DNA from: Budorcas taxicolor
Taxonomy: Eukaryota; Chordata; Mammalia; Artiodactyla; Bovidae
Assembly: GCF_023091745.1 (NCBI RefSeq)
Contig: NC_068935.1
Span: 6,147,744-6,211,743 of the forward strand
DNA length: 64,000 nt
Direction of reading: 5' to 3'
A model generated the notes under the pieces. The model searched no databases, was not told the origin of the DNA, and saw only the letters and a program-made list of their open reading frames with translations. Position 1 is the stretch's first letter. Each line of letters opens with the position of its first letter. The position numbers and the translations under genes were made by a program. This document shows positions 55,406-64,000 of the stretch, piece by piece.

Positions 55406-55588
55406 GCTTTCCCTGATAGCTCAGTTGGTCAAGAATCCACCTGCAATGCAGGAAACCCCAGTTCGATTCCTGGGTTGGGAAGATCTGCTGGAGAAGGGAT
55501 AGGCTACCCACTTCAATATTCTTGGGCTTCCCTTGTGGCTCAGCTGGTAAAGAATCTGCCTGCAATGCAGGAGACCTGCGTTCAGTCA
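55406..55588 (+). mobile_element. Bov-tA dimer, 3'-truncated
   Basis: Left partial unit (gctttccctgatagctcagt to 'cttcaatattctt') plus the head of the right unit (gggcttcccttgtggctcag), which stops in the B box region at 'gcgttcagtc'. Same fixed junction as the other dimers. Confidence 0.9.
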
Positions 55589-55689
55589 CTTTTAGTCTAG
55601 GGGAAAATTTCTCTTCCTTCTCTGTACTCCCAAATATTTACTGACCATGCCACTTAGACATTTGCCATAAGAACAACTGTCATTTATTG

Positions 55690-55968
55690 GTGAAAAGCTC
55701 AGTCTCTGAAGTCAAACAGCCTGGGTTTTTAATCTGGTTCTGTTGCTTAGTAGCTGGGCAACTTTGACCAAAATACTCATTATGGCAGACCCTCAGTTTT
55801 CTCATCTATAAATATGAGATAACAATAGCATCAGTGCTATTTGTGTAAGGATTAAGGATTAAATATGACAATACAGTATTGTAAAGTAAAAATAAAAATT
55901 AAAAAAAATATGATATTACATACTTCACTTAGAATTTGACACATAATAGGTGCTTATTGAATTCAAGC
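55690..55968 (+). mobile_element. MIR SINE
   Basis: 'ctgaagtcaaacagcctggg', 'gcttagtagctgggcaactt', 'cctcagttttctcatctat' and, after an A/T-rich stretch, 'tttgacacataataggtgct' follow the sense MIR order. Confidence 0.85.
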
Positions 55969-56469
55969 TATTAGCATTTCCAAACACTCTTGTATTATGA
56001 GTTTTCTCTGTATGTCAACAATTTACATAGAACATTTTACCAGGATTGTAAACACCATGAATCCAGCGAACATACATAATGCTTCTTTGTTTCCTATCTT
56101 TCAAACAGCCTCCTAAAATATCTTGAATTAAGTAGGTATCTAGATATATTTATTTTTTACTAGTTACTCCAATTCACATTGGAAAGGTTTTTATCCTATT
56201 TTAAAACAAGAACAAGAATGTAAGTGATGGTATTAAGATCTTTAAAAGTACAAACAAAAATATACAAATGAACTTATTCACAAAACGTAAATAGATCCAC
56301 GGACATAGAAAATGAATTTATGGTTACCAAAGATGAAAGGGATAGGGGAGGGATAATTTAGGAGGCTGAGATTAACAGATACACAGCAAGGGAACTATAT
56401 CCAATATTTTGTAATAACCTATAAGGGAAAAGAATCTGAAAAATATTCTTTTATGTAATATATACACAC
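55969..56469. other. Single-copy AT-rich sequence
   Basis: About 500 bases. The last part (56,320-56,450) has weak L1-3'-like wording ('ggttaccaaagatgaaaggg'), not enough to call. Confidence 0.45.
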
Positions 56470-56481
56470 ATGTACATATAC

Positions 56482-56691
56482 GACTTCCCTGGTGGCTCAG
56501 ACGGTAAAGCGTCTGCCTACAGTGCAGGACACCCAGGTTTGATCCCTGGGTCTGGAAGATTCCCTGGAGAAGGAAATGGCAAGCCACTCCAGTACTCTTG
56601 CCTGGAAAATCCCATGGTCGTACAAGTGTGGTAGGCTACAGTCCATTGGGTTGCAAAGAGTCAGACACGACTGAGCCACTTCACTTTCCTT
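56482..56691 (+). mobile_element. Bov-tA SINE, left arm of an inverted pair
   Basis: Full copy. Perfect 12-base TSD atgtacatatac at 56470-56481 and 56692-56703. A 46-base spacer separates it from the next Bov-tA in opposite orientation. Confidence 0.96.
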
Positions 56692-56737
56692 ATGTACATA
56701 TACATGTATATGTGTGTATGGCATGGAATGTCATGCA

Positions 56738-56947
56738 TTCTTGCTCAGTCGTGTCCAACTCTCTGGGACCCAATGGACTGCAGCCCGCCAGACTCCTCTA
56801 TCCATGGAATTTTTCAGACAAGAATACTAGAGTGGGTTGCCATTTCATACTCCAGGGGATCTTCCTGACCCAGGGATCAAACCCACATCTCCTGTATCTT
56901 CTGTGTTGGTAAGCAGATTCTTTACCACTGAGTCATCTGTGTAGCCC
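56738..56947 (-). mobile_element. Bov-tA SINE, right arm of an inverted pair
   Basis: Antisense copy from 'tcagtcgtgtccaactctct' to 'gtgtagccc', more diverged than its partner and of the longer-head type. Its 5' end abuts a GT minisatellite. Confidence 0.93.
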
Positions 56948-56948
56948 A

Positions 56949-56949
56949 T

Positions 56950-56983
<34 letters not shown>

Positions 56984-57040
56984 TTGTATGTGTGTGTGTT
57001 TGTATGTGTGTGTGTTTGTATGTGTGTGTGTATATATCAC
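56949..57040. repeat. GT-rich minisatellite
   Basis: TG repeat with regularly spaced tttgta or tttgtg interruptions; the right half repeats a 16-base unit (tgtgtgtgtgtttgta) about three times. Ends in (ta)n. Confidence 0.93.
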
Positions 57041-57244
57041 TTTACTGTATACCAAAAACTAACATGACATTTTAAATCAACTATATTTCTATAAAAAATA
57101 TATATATCTATAATTTAAAAAGAAATTAAAAACAGATCTTTAAAGTTGCAAGAAAGAGACATGCCAGATTATATTAGGAATGGAAGTTTTTTGAAAGGCT
57201 TCATGAAAAAACAAGGTAGTGAGGTCTCTCGTGAGAGGCATAGT

Positions 57245-57490
57245 CACTCTGGTTACTGACATTTCTGAGGCTTGGATACCTGCCTGGGTTTGAATCTTAG
57301 CTCTGCCACTTTCATGCTGTCTGACATTGGGAAAATTTCTAAAGCTCTTGGTGTCCTAGTTTCTTTATCTCTAAATTATGGATAAAAATATAATCTATCT
57401 CATAGGGATGAATGAAGATTAAACAAGATAATTCATGTCTAATGCTTATTGCAGTGCCTAACCCTCAGTAGATTCTCAATAAATGGCAGC
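57245..57490 (+). mobile_element. MIR SINE
   Basis: 'cctgcctgggtttgaatctt', 'agctctgccactttcatgct', 'ctcatagggatgaatgaaga' and 'cagtagattctcaataaatg' give a nearly complete sense MIR. Confidence 0.88.
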
Positions 57491-57804
57491 AACTTCATAG
57501 CAGCAGCATCAGTTAACAATGGTAGTAGCGATTGTAATAGCTGTTGTTATTGTAGCTCTTATTGCACTTAAAGAACAAACTATAACTTAGTGTCATTCAG
57601 GATTATATTGAGAGCTCAAAAGATTTACTTTCTCTTTGTCACCTAGCATGTGTACTTCCAAAAATAGAGGATTTGATGGAGTTGGTTTGCGAACATTCAA
57701 CATGGACAGTGAAAATCAGCTCAGGAGTAGGGGTACTCCCTCCTGCCCAACTTATCTTGTGATTGTGTTTAGGTTATCCACTAACTCCCAGTTCAGTATG
57801 CTGA
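57491..57804. other. Single-copy sequence
   Basis: About 310 bases. A 157-codon ORF (+, 57636-58109) starts here, but most of it reads through the following Bov-tA, and the part before the SINE has no recognisable domain. Confidence 0.5.
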
Positions 57805-58028
57805 GGCTTCACAGGTGGTGCAGTGGTAAAGAATCTGTCTACCATGCAGGAAACACAAGAGATGTGGGTTTGATCCCTGGGTTGGGAAGATCCCCTGGAG
57901 GAGGGCATGGCAACTCACTCCATTATTCTTGGCTGGAGAATCCCCATGGACAGAGGAGCCTAGTGGGCTACAGGCCATGGGATAGCAAAGAGTTGGACAC
58001 AGTGGAGCACACACACACACACACACAT
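57805..58028 (+). mobile_element. Bov-tA SINE, long-head subtype, with (CA)n tail
   Basis: From ggcttcacaggtggtgcagt to 'ggacacagtggagc', then a (ca)n tract (58009-58026) that has grown from the SINE tail. Confidence 0.93.
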
Positions 58029-61000
58029 GCAGACTACAAGGGTTGTTTTTTACTCTCTAATACATACAGTGGATGTGCACTGGCAAGGGAAAAGAAACAG
58101 ATCAAGTGAAACTGGACCATTTTCCTTATTAGGGGTCTGTTTCCAAGACACTTCAGACATTTTGGACACTGTGCTTTCATGGGTTCTTTGAACATATTCC
58201 AGTCTAGTGACCTTCTTAAATAATTAAATCTGAAAGAAACACATCTTCTTACAAGCACATGTTCTTTTTTTTATTCCAGGCCTTCCCATATCAAGAGTCC
58301 TTGAGCTATTTATTCTCTTGTTTCTCCCAGTGTGTTTCCTTGAAGCTCCTGAGACTGTCAGTCACAGTGTGGAATCAAATGAAGATTATATAATCAAATC
58401 GCATAGAACATAAAAACCTGTGTGCTAGGATATTAGTAGTATGGGTTTCCAGAAGTCATGCTGCTTCATTCTATACCAACAGAATTTTTTTTTAGCTAGC
58501 TCTGTAAGGTCAGGATAGAATGAGTTAGTTATTCAGAATGAATAAAAAATATCTGAGGATCCCCATCGTGAAGTCCTTTACTCTTTATCAAAGGAGACAG
58601 TCCTGTGGATGGCTAGGAAATAAAATGAGGCCTCTGAGATCCAAAGTTACCTTAAAGTTCTGCTGTTATTAGTCCTTGCCTTGAATACCTGCTTGTATTT
58701 TAAATATTTACTCTTTCATCATTGAACTGGTTCAATTCATGCTTGCGTCTTCCATTTATCAAAATTAACAAGTTTCATCTTGATGGATTTCTGACAGCTC
58801 TTCTTCTAGAAGAATTTTTGATAGTTTAGATTACAGCTGAAGCAAAATTTTGTTTAAAACTCATGTTTAAGACATGAATGACTAGCAGAGAGAGGGCATA
58901 GGCATGCTGGAGACAAAAATGTCATGGGATCAGACAGCATCCAACAGATTTTGTAGCTGAAAGAGCTATTGAGGACAAATGGCTGCCCATCCTGCTTCTC
59001 AGAGTTCTGGGCTTGATATCAGCCTCTTGGCTATCATTCAGGTCCATAGGCTTCTTGTGATCAGCAATGTCAAAATAGCTTAACAATCTCAAATAGGCAG
59101 CATCCTCTACAAAAGACTCTGAGCCAGAGTGAATAATATATTGAAGGTAACAAAGATAATTTCTATTTCATACCTGAAACAAGGCTGCAAAGAACATGAA
59201 GAGAAAGTGAAATTACACAGAACAGTCTTACTCTCAATGTTCCAGGAAACTATTCAGCATCTTCCGGTAGGTGATTCAAACTCACCACTGTCCATAACTT
59301 TCTGGTGTTTAAAATGATAGAAATCCATGGCTCAGTCTCTGCTATTTTCAAAACAAGTCAAAAGCATAAAAGGATCCAACTGCTGCTTAGTGACTGTTCT
59401 TAACCAAGAGCTGGACAACGTGGTTCATACAACATTGCTATCAATTGTATTAATTATTACCCTTCCTTGACAAGGTGCTTTCCCTACTCTCTCTCTATCA
59501 TAGTGGAACAATCAGTCTATGTACACAGTTACACTGGTTCCTTTTCTATTTCTCAGGATATCCCTAGTATTCTAGATTTTATCCCCCAAAGCTTTACTGT
59601 GAACAGAAAGTCCCCAATGTTAAGATAAAACAATTTTAAAACACTGAGAATTGTACCATTTATTTCCAAATCATAATATTATATTTTTCTATATATTTGT
59701 TTTGAAGAGACTCTTTACATTCTGCCTTTCGTCCAATGCAGGTGTTACTTGTACCCAGAAAAGAGGAACACGGGTGCTCATCATTTTTTAAAATTTTATT
59801 TTGAGATGTATCCACTTTTTCCCTATAGAAGGCTGAATTATCAGCACTTTTTAGAAACATGATCTTAGAGCTCACCTGATTGTTTTCTGTTATATTCAAT
59901 TTCCTTAAACAACAGTCAATTCTCTGGAGGTGAATGGGTAGATCTTGACATTTATATATAACATTGTAACAAAGGATAAAAGACAGAATTAAGAAGGGTA
60001 ATTATCTACAATTCTCTTAGGTTTTTTTATTTCTTTATTTCTCTGGGTGAATTATAATTTGCCAGCTGCTTTAAGATACTCACAATGGTCAATGGAACAT
60101 TATGCTGGCAACCATCAATCCAGTAGTCCTTGTTTTTCTACCAGCAGACAAATGAAAAAAGAAAACTCACAAAGCCCGGAGGGAGCAGAGTCCAATATGA
60201 CTGGCAGGTCACTGAGACAGCTATGGAGAGAAATCACAAAGGACTGTGGTTCTACTTATGAGCCTAACTATATTCAAATAAGGTTGAAACCTCAAGGGAC
60301 TTAATGACCTGTAGAGATTTTGCCTCATTTGCCTTTCTTGCCAGAGGCAGTCATCATCTATATGAATGTTAAAATGTATTTTATCTACCACGATGAAGGA
60401 GAAAGCAAGCCAATAGCATGCCTTTTGATATTTCAGATTGCCGAACAGCATAAATAGACTTAAGATAGAACAAAGAAAACAGTTTTGAAGGGCATCAGCT
60501 ATTACAGTGCTGTGAGAGGGAGAGGAGAAGCAGAACTAGTACTGAGAGAGGGGTGAGAAGACAAAAAGAAAAGAAATTGCTCTCCTGGAACTCCACAGTG
60601 GCCACATATTTCTTCTCACAGAAGGTGAAGTCAAAGTGGTAAAGAAGATACAGATACTCAAAGCCTAGGTCATGAAATGGAAACTGAAAAATCTTCATAG
60701 AAAAGAGATCCTGAAAAGAAGAGATTTTACACCACTGGGGCTTTTCAGTAAGCAGTAAGATTGTTCCATAGAAATTGAATCAAAGTCTTCTAAACAAGAG
60801 TAGAATAATTAGGGCAATCCAAAACCATTTGGAAATGTAGAGAAAAGGGCTGCTGGCCAAAAGAGAAAGAGGTAAGGTAAGTTCTTTGGTAACACTTTGA
60901 GAAACGTGGATGTAGCTATATACAGGTCTATCATGCATGACCTTTCAGGAGACATATTACATTAATGAAGAATTTTTTTTGGTAAGGCCCAAATAAGAAA

Positions 61001-61135
61001 CAACCTTGTTTTTTTCTGGGGAGGAGATCACACTGTAAATCCAAGATGTCATGAATTTCTTAGGGAGTAGATGTAATATAGTTGAGAGGCCATAGAGTTT
61101 GACTTCAGCTTTTGACCGAGTGACGATCAAACCAT
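58029..61135. other. Single-copy sequence, no gene seen
   Basis: About 3.1 kb without a repeat I can name. ORFs are at most 85 codons (60047-60304, +, hydrophilic, no domain) and lie in all frames, as expected by chance. Confidence 0.55.
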
Positions 61136-61139
61136 GCGT

Positions 61140-61325
61140 CAGCAGCTCAGTTAAACGCCTGAATTTGGGGCAAGCTACTTACTTTCTCTCAGCTTTAGTT
61201 TCTTTATTTAGCAAACGTGAAAAATTATAGTTGTGTCACAGTTTTGTTGTGAGAAGTAAATGGTTCATCATGTAAAGAGTCTAATCATTAACTCATAATT
61301 GGAATGTAATAAATGGTATTTATTT
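61140..61325 (+). mobile_element. MIR SINE, diverged
   Basis: 'ggggcaagctacttactttc', 'agctttagtttctttattta', 'tgttgtgagaagtaaatgg' and the ending 'gaatgtaataaatgg' follow the MIR order with gaps. Confidence 0.6.
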
Positions 61326-62044
61326 TTGGTTATTATACATTTCCAGGTAAAGGCAAGATGTGTTTTATGAAGGGAAATGACTGGACGCTCAACACAGTTC
61401 AGAGGCAAGTGAATTTGGTAGCCATTTACAAAGGAAATATAAGAAATAAGACAAATATAACACAAAAGCCCAGGTGGTTTTGGAAAGTACTATGTATTAC
61501 CTACCTACTTTGACCACAGAAAAGTCTTTCTGTGGAATGAACTGGACAATTACATCAATTCTTTCTAAGATGAAGTTAACACTTTAGAGTGTTGTTTATC
61601 ATGCAGAGTATGAAAATTATTATGGAAAAGGATTCATATCCTTACGTTTTGTTTTCCTCTGGTAAACTTCATCAAGAAAATGAATTTATAGTGCCACTTT
61701 TTTCTCATTAAATCTTTGTCATAAGCAAACAATATCAGAATTGTAATGCCTCATCTATGCTTCAAATTCATATTCTTCTTCCTCTTTAATATTTTCTGTT
61801 TACATTGCATGATATGTTATAGTACTTCTCAAACTGCTTAAGTGATACAATCAGGAAAATTAGATGTGAGGTCACAAACATGGCTGATGATTATTTCATT
61901 GTTTTGATAATTCCATTGTTTTGATAATGTCAAAGCTGTCCCAACAGAACTCACTCCCACTTCATCACTACATTGTTGCAAGTTTGAGTTTTTCTTTAGA
62001 TATAATAAGTATTTATACATTTCAGTGATTGTCATAAAGGACAA
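61326..62044. other. Single-copy AT-rich sequence
   Basis: About 720 bases. A short tandem duplication of 'attgttttgataat' at 61898-61927 is visible; no gene. Confidence 0.5.
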
Positions 62045-62411
62045 CTTCAGTTCAGTTCAGTTCAGTTCAGTCGCTCAGTCGTGTCCGACTCTTTGCGACC
62101 CCATGAATCGCAGCACACCAGGTCTCCCTGTCCATCACCAACTCCCGGAGTTCACTCAGACTCATGTCCATCGAGTTAGTGATGCCATCCAGCCATCTCA
62201 TCCTCGTTCGTCCCCTTCTCCTCCTGCCCCCAATCCCTCCCAGCATCAGTCTTTTCCAATGAGTCAACTCTTCTCATGAGGTGGCCAAAGTACTGGAGTT
62301 TCAGCTTCGACATCATTCCTTCCAAAGAAATCCCAGGGCTGATCTCCTTCAGAATGGACTGGTTGGATCTCCTTGTGTCCAAGGGACTCTCAAGAGTCCT
62401 CTCCAACATCA
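62045..62411 (-). mobile_element. BovB LINE 3'-end, 5'-truncated
   Basis: Antisense BovB, about 370 bases, starting with five 'ttcag' units and 'tcgctcagtcgtgtccgac' and ending at 'tctccaacatcac'. Two minus-strand frames carry C-terminal blocks (MRWLDGITNSMDMSLSELRE; LKLQYFGHLMRRVDSLEKT). CpG sites in the tail are well kept, so it is one of the younger copies. TSD not resolved. Confidence 0.95.
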
Positions 62412-63300
62412 CTTAGCACATGTTAATTACAGTGCTGAAAAGGAACACGTTTACTTCTACTATGTTTCAGGGACATCTACATTTGTTTACAGCCATAGAT
62501 GTCCATTATAAGATAACATTTCTTTCTTCATATTGTGGAGAACTTCCATTAAAAAAAAGAACTGTAAAACTCACATTTGTCCATTTTGCTTTACAACACT
62601 GTGGCAAGGAACCTTGAGGTACACTTTTATTTCATATTCTTATACTCCCAGTATCTGCAAAATTTCCAAGGGTAGGATTTGAAGGATGTAATTGAAAACA
62701 AAACCAGTAGACTGGGATTCTACTTAGTAACTCTGTGACTTTGGGGCCATCACTTAATACCCTGGGGTTTCAGTTGACTTTTCTGTTAACAGAGGGATTT
62801 GTTTCAGGGTGGCTGATCCTCAAAGTCTCTTCTAACTTCAGGTCTGCACAAGATACTTTTTTTCTAATCCAATTTTCTTGTTATGTGAAAATTCCTCTTT
62901 CTTTGGTTAAAGAAGGCAGGCCAGAGGGAAAAGTCTCCATTTAATATTAGCAGTGTACTCATATGATCCTGCAATATCCAAAGAATATTTTCACCTGTTC
63001 TGGAGGGGTGTGCAATCACTTTTGTGGTTTGGGGTTTCTTAATAATACTGAGATATGAAGTATAGAAACAATCTTAAAACCCCATCTGCAATTCTGTGGT
63101 TGTAAAACTTCCTACAATATTCCATGCTTGTTAATTGGAATACAGTTTATTTAAAAGTTTATCACCTATTGTAGCATTAGTGAACAAAGATTTAATGAAT
63201 TTTTCTTAGTAACAGTAAGTTCACTAAAAATAAATTTTGATTTTAAAAATTACAATAGTAATTAATAAATGTATGTTATAATAAAAAATCCATTTCATGG
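62412..63300. other. Single-copy sequence with a diverged MIR
   Basis: At 62,700-62,845 'gactgggattctacttagta', 'ctctgtgactttggggccat' and 'ggtttcagttgacttttctg' look like a sense MIR. The rest has no recognised element. Confidence 0.5.
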
Positions 63301-63304
63301 AAAA

Positions 63305-64000
63305 CAGGCTTGTTGTGGCTAAGGGCTTGCATAATTCAATGAATCTATGAGTCAAGCCATAGAGGGACAGCCAAGACAGATGGGTTGTGGTGAATCGTTC
63401 TGAAAAAATGTGATCCACTTCAGGAGGGAATGGCAAACCATGCCAGTATTCTTGCCTGGAGAATCAATCCCATGGGCAGTATGAAAAGTTAAAAAATATG
63501 ACACCGGAAAATGAGCCCTCCAAGTCAGAAGGTATGCAATATGCTACTGGGGAAGAGCAGAGGGCAATTACTAATAGCTCCAGAAACAAATGAAGGGGCT
63601 GGGCCAAAGCAGAAAAGACACGTAGCTGTGGATGTGTCTGGTGGTGAAATTAAAGTCTAATACTTTAAAGAAGAATAATGCATGGGAACCTGGAATGTTA
63701 GGTCCACAAATCAAGGTAAATTGGATGTACTCAAACAGAAGATGGCAAGATTGAACAAGGATATCTTATGAATCAGTGAACTAAATTGAATGGGAATGGA
63801 AGAATTTAATTCAGATGACCATTGTATCTAATAATGTGGGCAAGAATCCCTTAGAAGAAATGTAGTAACCTTCATAGTCAATAAGAGTCTGAAATGCAGT
63901 ACTTGGGTGCAACTTCAGAAATGACAGAATGATCTCAGTTTGTTTCCAAACAAACCATTCAACATCACAGTAATCCAAGTCTATGCCACAGTCACTAATG
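63305..64000 (+). mobile_element. BovB LINE, 5' region, cut by window end
   Basis: Co-linear with 590-1250 of the first BovB: 'gccatagagggacagccaag', 'aggagggaatggcaaaccat', 'aatatgctactggggaagag', 'ggaatgttaggtccacaaat', 'cagatgaccattgtatctaa', 'gaatgatctcagtttgtttc'. It starts further into the 5' region than the first copy and carries on past 64,000 into the endonuclease part. No open frame over 60 codons in the visible part. Same orientation as the BovB at the left end. Confidence 0.92.

Noticed and set aside
57636..58109. 157-codon ORF, among the longest in the window
   Set aside because: More than half is the Bov-tA at 57805-58028 and its (CA)n tail; the first part has no recognisable domain.
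1..64000. A previously undescribed coding system (defence, biosynthetic, toxin or RNA-guided)
   Set aside because: All coding remnants belong to BovB, L1 or mariner. I saw no clustered ORFs, no consistent strand bias of long frames and no repeat-spacer arrays.

Overview
The window is nuclear DNA from a ruminant (a pecoran such as cattle, buffalo, sheep or goat; I cannot separate these). The evidence is its repeats: BovB (RTE) LINEs, the BovB-tailed SINEs Bov-tA and Bov-A2, ruminant L1 3' ends, CHR-type tRNA-Glu SINEs and a mariner with the 'ttaggttggtgcaaaag' type terminus. I found no host protein-coding exon, tRNA or rRNA gene, CpG island, CRISPR array or bacterial-type operon. By a rough hand tally about half the bases are recognisable interspersed repeats; the rest is AT-rich single-copy sequence with only short, chance-length ORFs. 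It reads as intergenic or deep intronic DNA.

Layout. 0.2-3.8 kb: a near full-length BovB with a 9-bp target-site duplication (TSD), inserted in an old L2. 4-19 kb: Bov-tA and Bov-A2 copies, a probable ERV1 solo LTR, two MER20 hAT elements (one split by a Bov-A2), L2 pieces, an MLT1 LTR split by a SINE, and a ruminant L1 with an inverted 5' end. 19-24.6 kb: the longest interval without recognisable repeats. 24.6-32.6 kb: an old antisense L1 hosting a younger L1 (itself hosting a Bov-A2), two BovB pieces, and a mariner with TA duplications (itself hosting a Bov-tA). 33-39 kb: single-copy sequence plus a 5'-truncated BovB. 39.7-49.4 kb: L2-rich, with many SINEs and a CHR SINE with an 18-bp TSD. 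49.4-52.1 kb: a second nested L1 with a twin-primed L1 3' end, a Bov-tA and a 44-bp L1 insertion. 52-63 kb: mostly single-copy, with MIRs, an inverted Bov-tA pair, a GT minisatellite and a BovB 3' fragment. 63.3 kb to the end: the 5' part of another BovB, cut by the window edge.

How the parts work together. The only coding capacity belongs to retrotransposons and a transposase, and all of it is broken. BovB remnants keep recognisable endonuclease and reverse transcriptase blocks, including the YADD motif in three copies. Bov-tA and Bov-A2 share the BovB 3' tail, so BovB is the presumed source of their mobilisation. The many TSDs readable here, together with nesting, give a relative order: L2 and MIR first, then L1M, MER20, MLT1 and the mariner, then CHR, ruminant L1, BovB and the Bov SINEs.

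I looked for an undescribed biological system and did not find one. The most interesting items are structural: a Bov-tA dimer with one fixed junction at four loci, two L1 copies with inverted 5' ends, a 44-bp L1 insertion with a 14-bp TSD, and a mariner whose three catalytic Asp positions all appear to read as Asn. Family names come from recall of consensus sequences, not from a database search.
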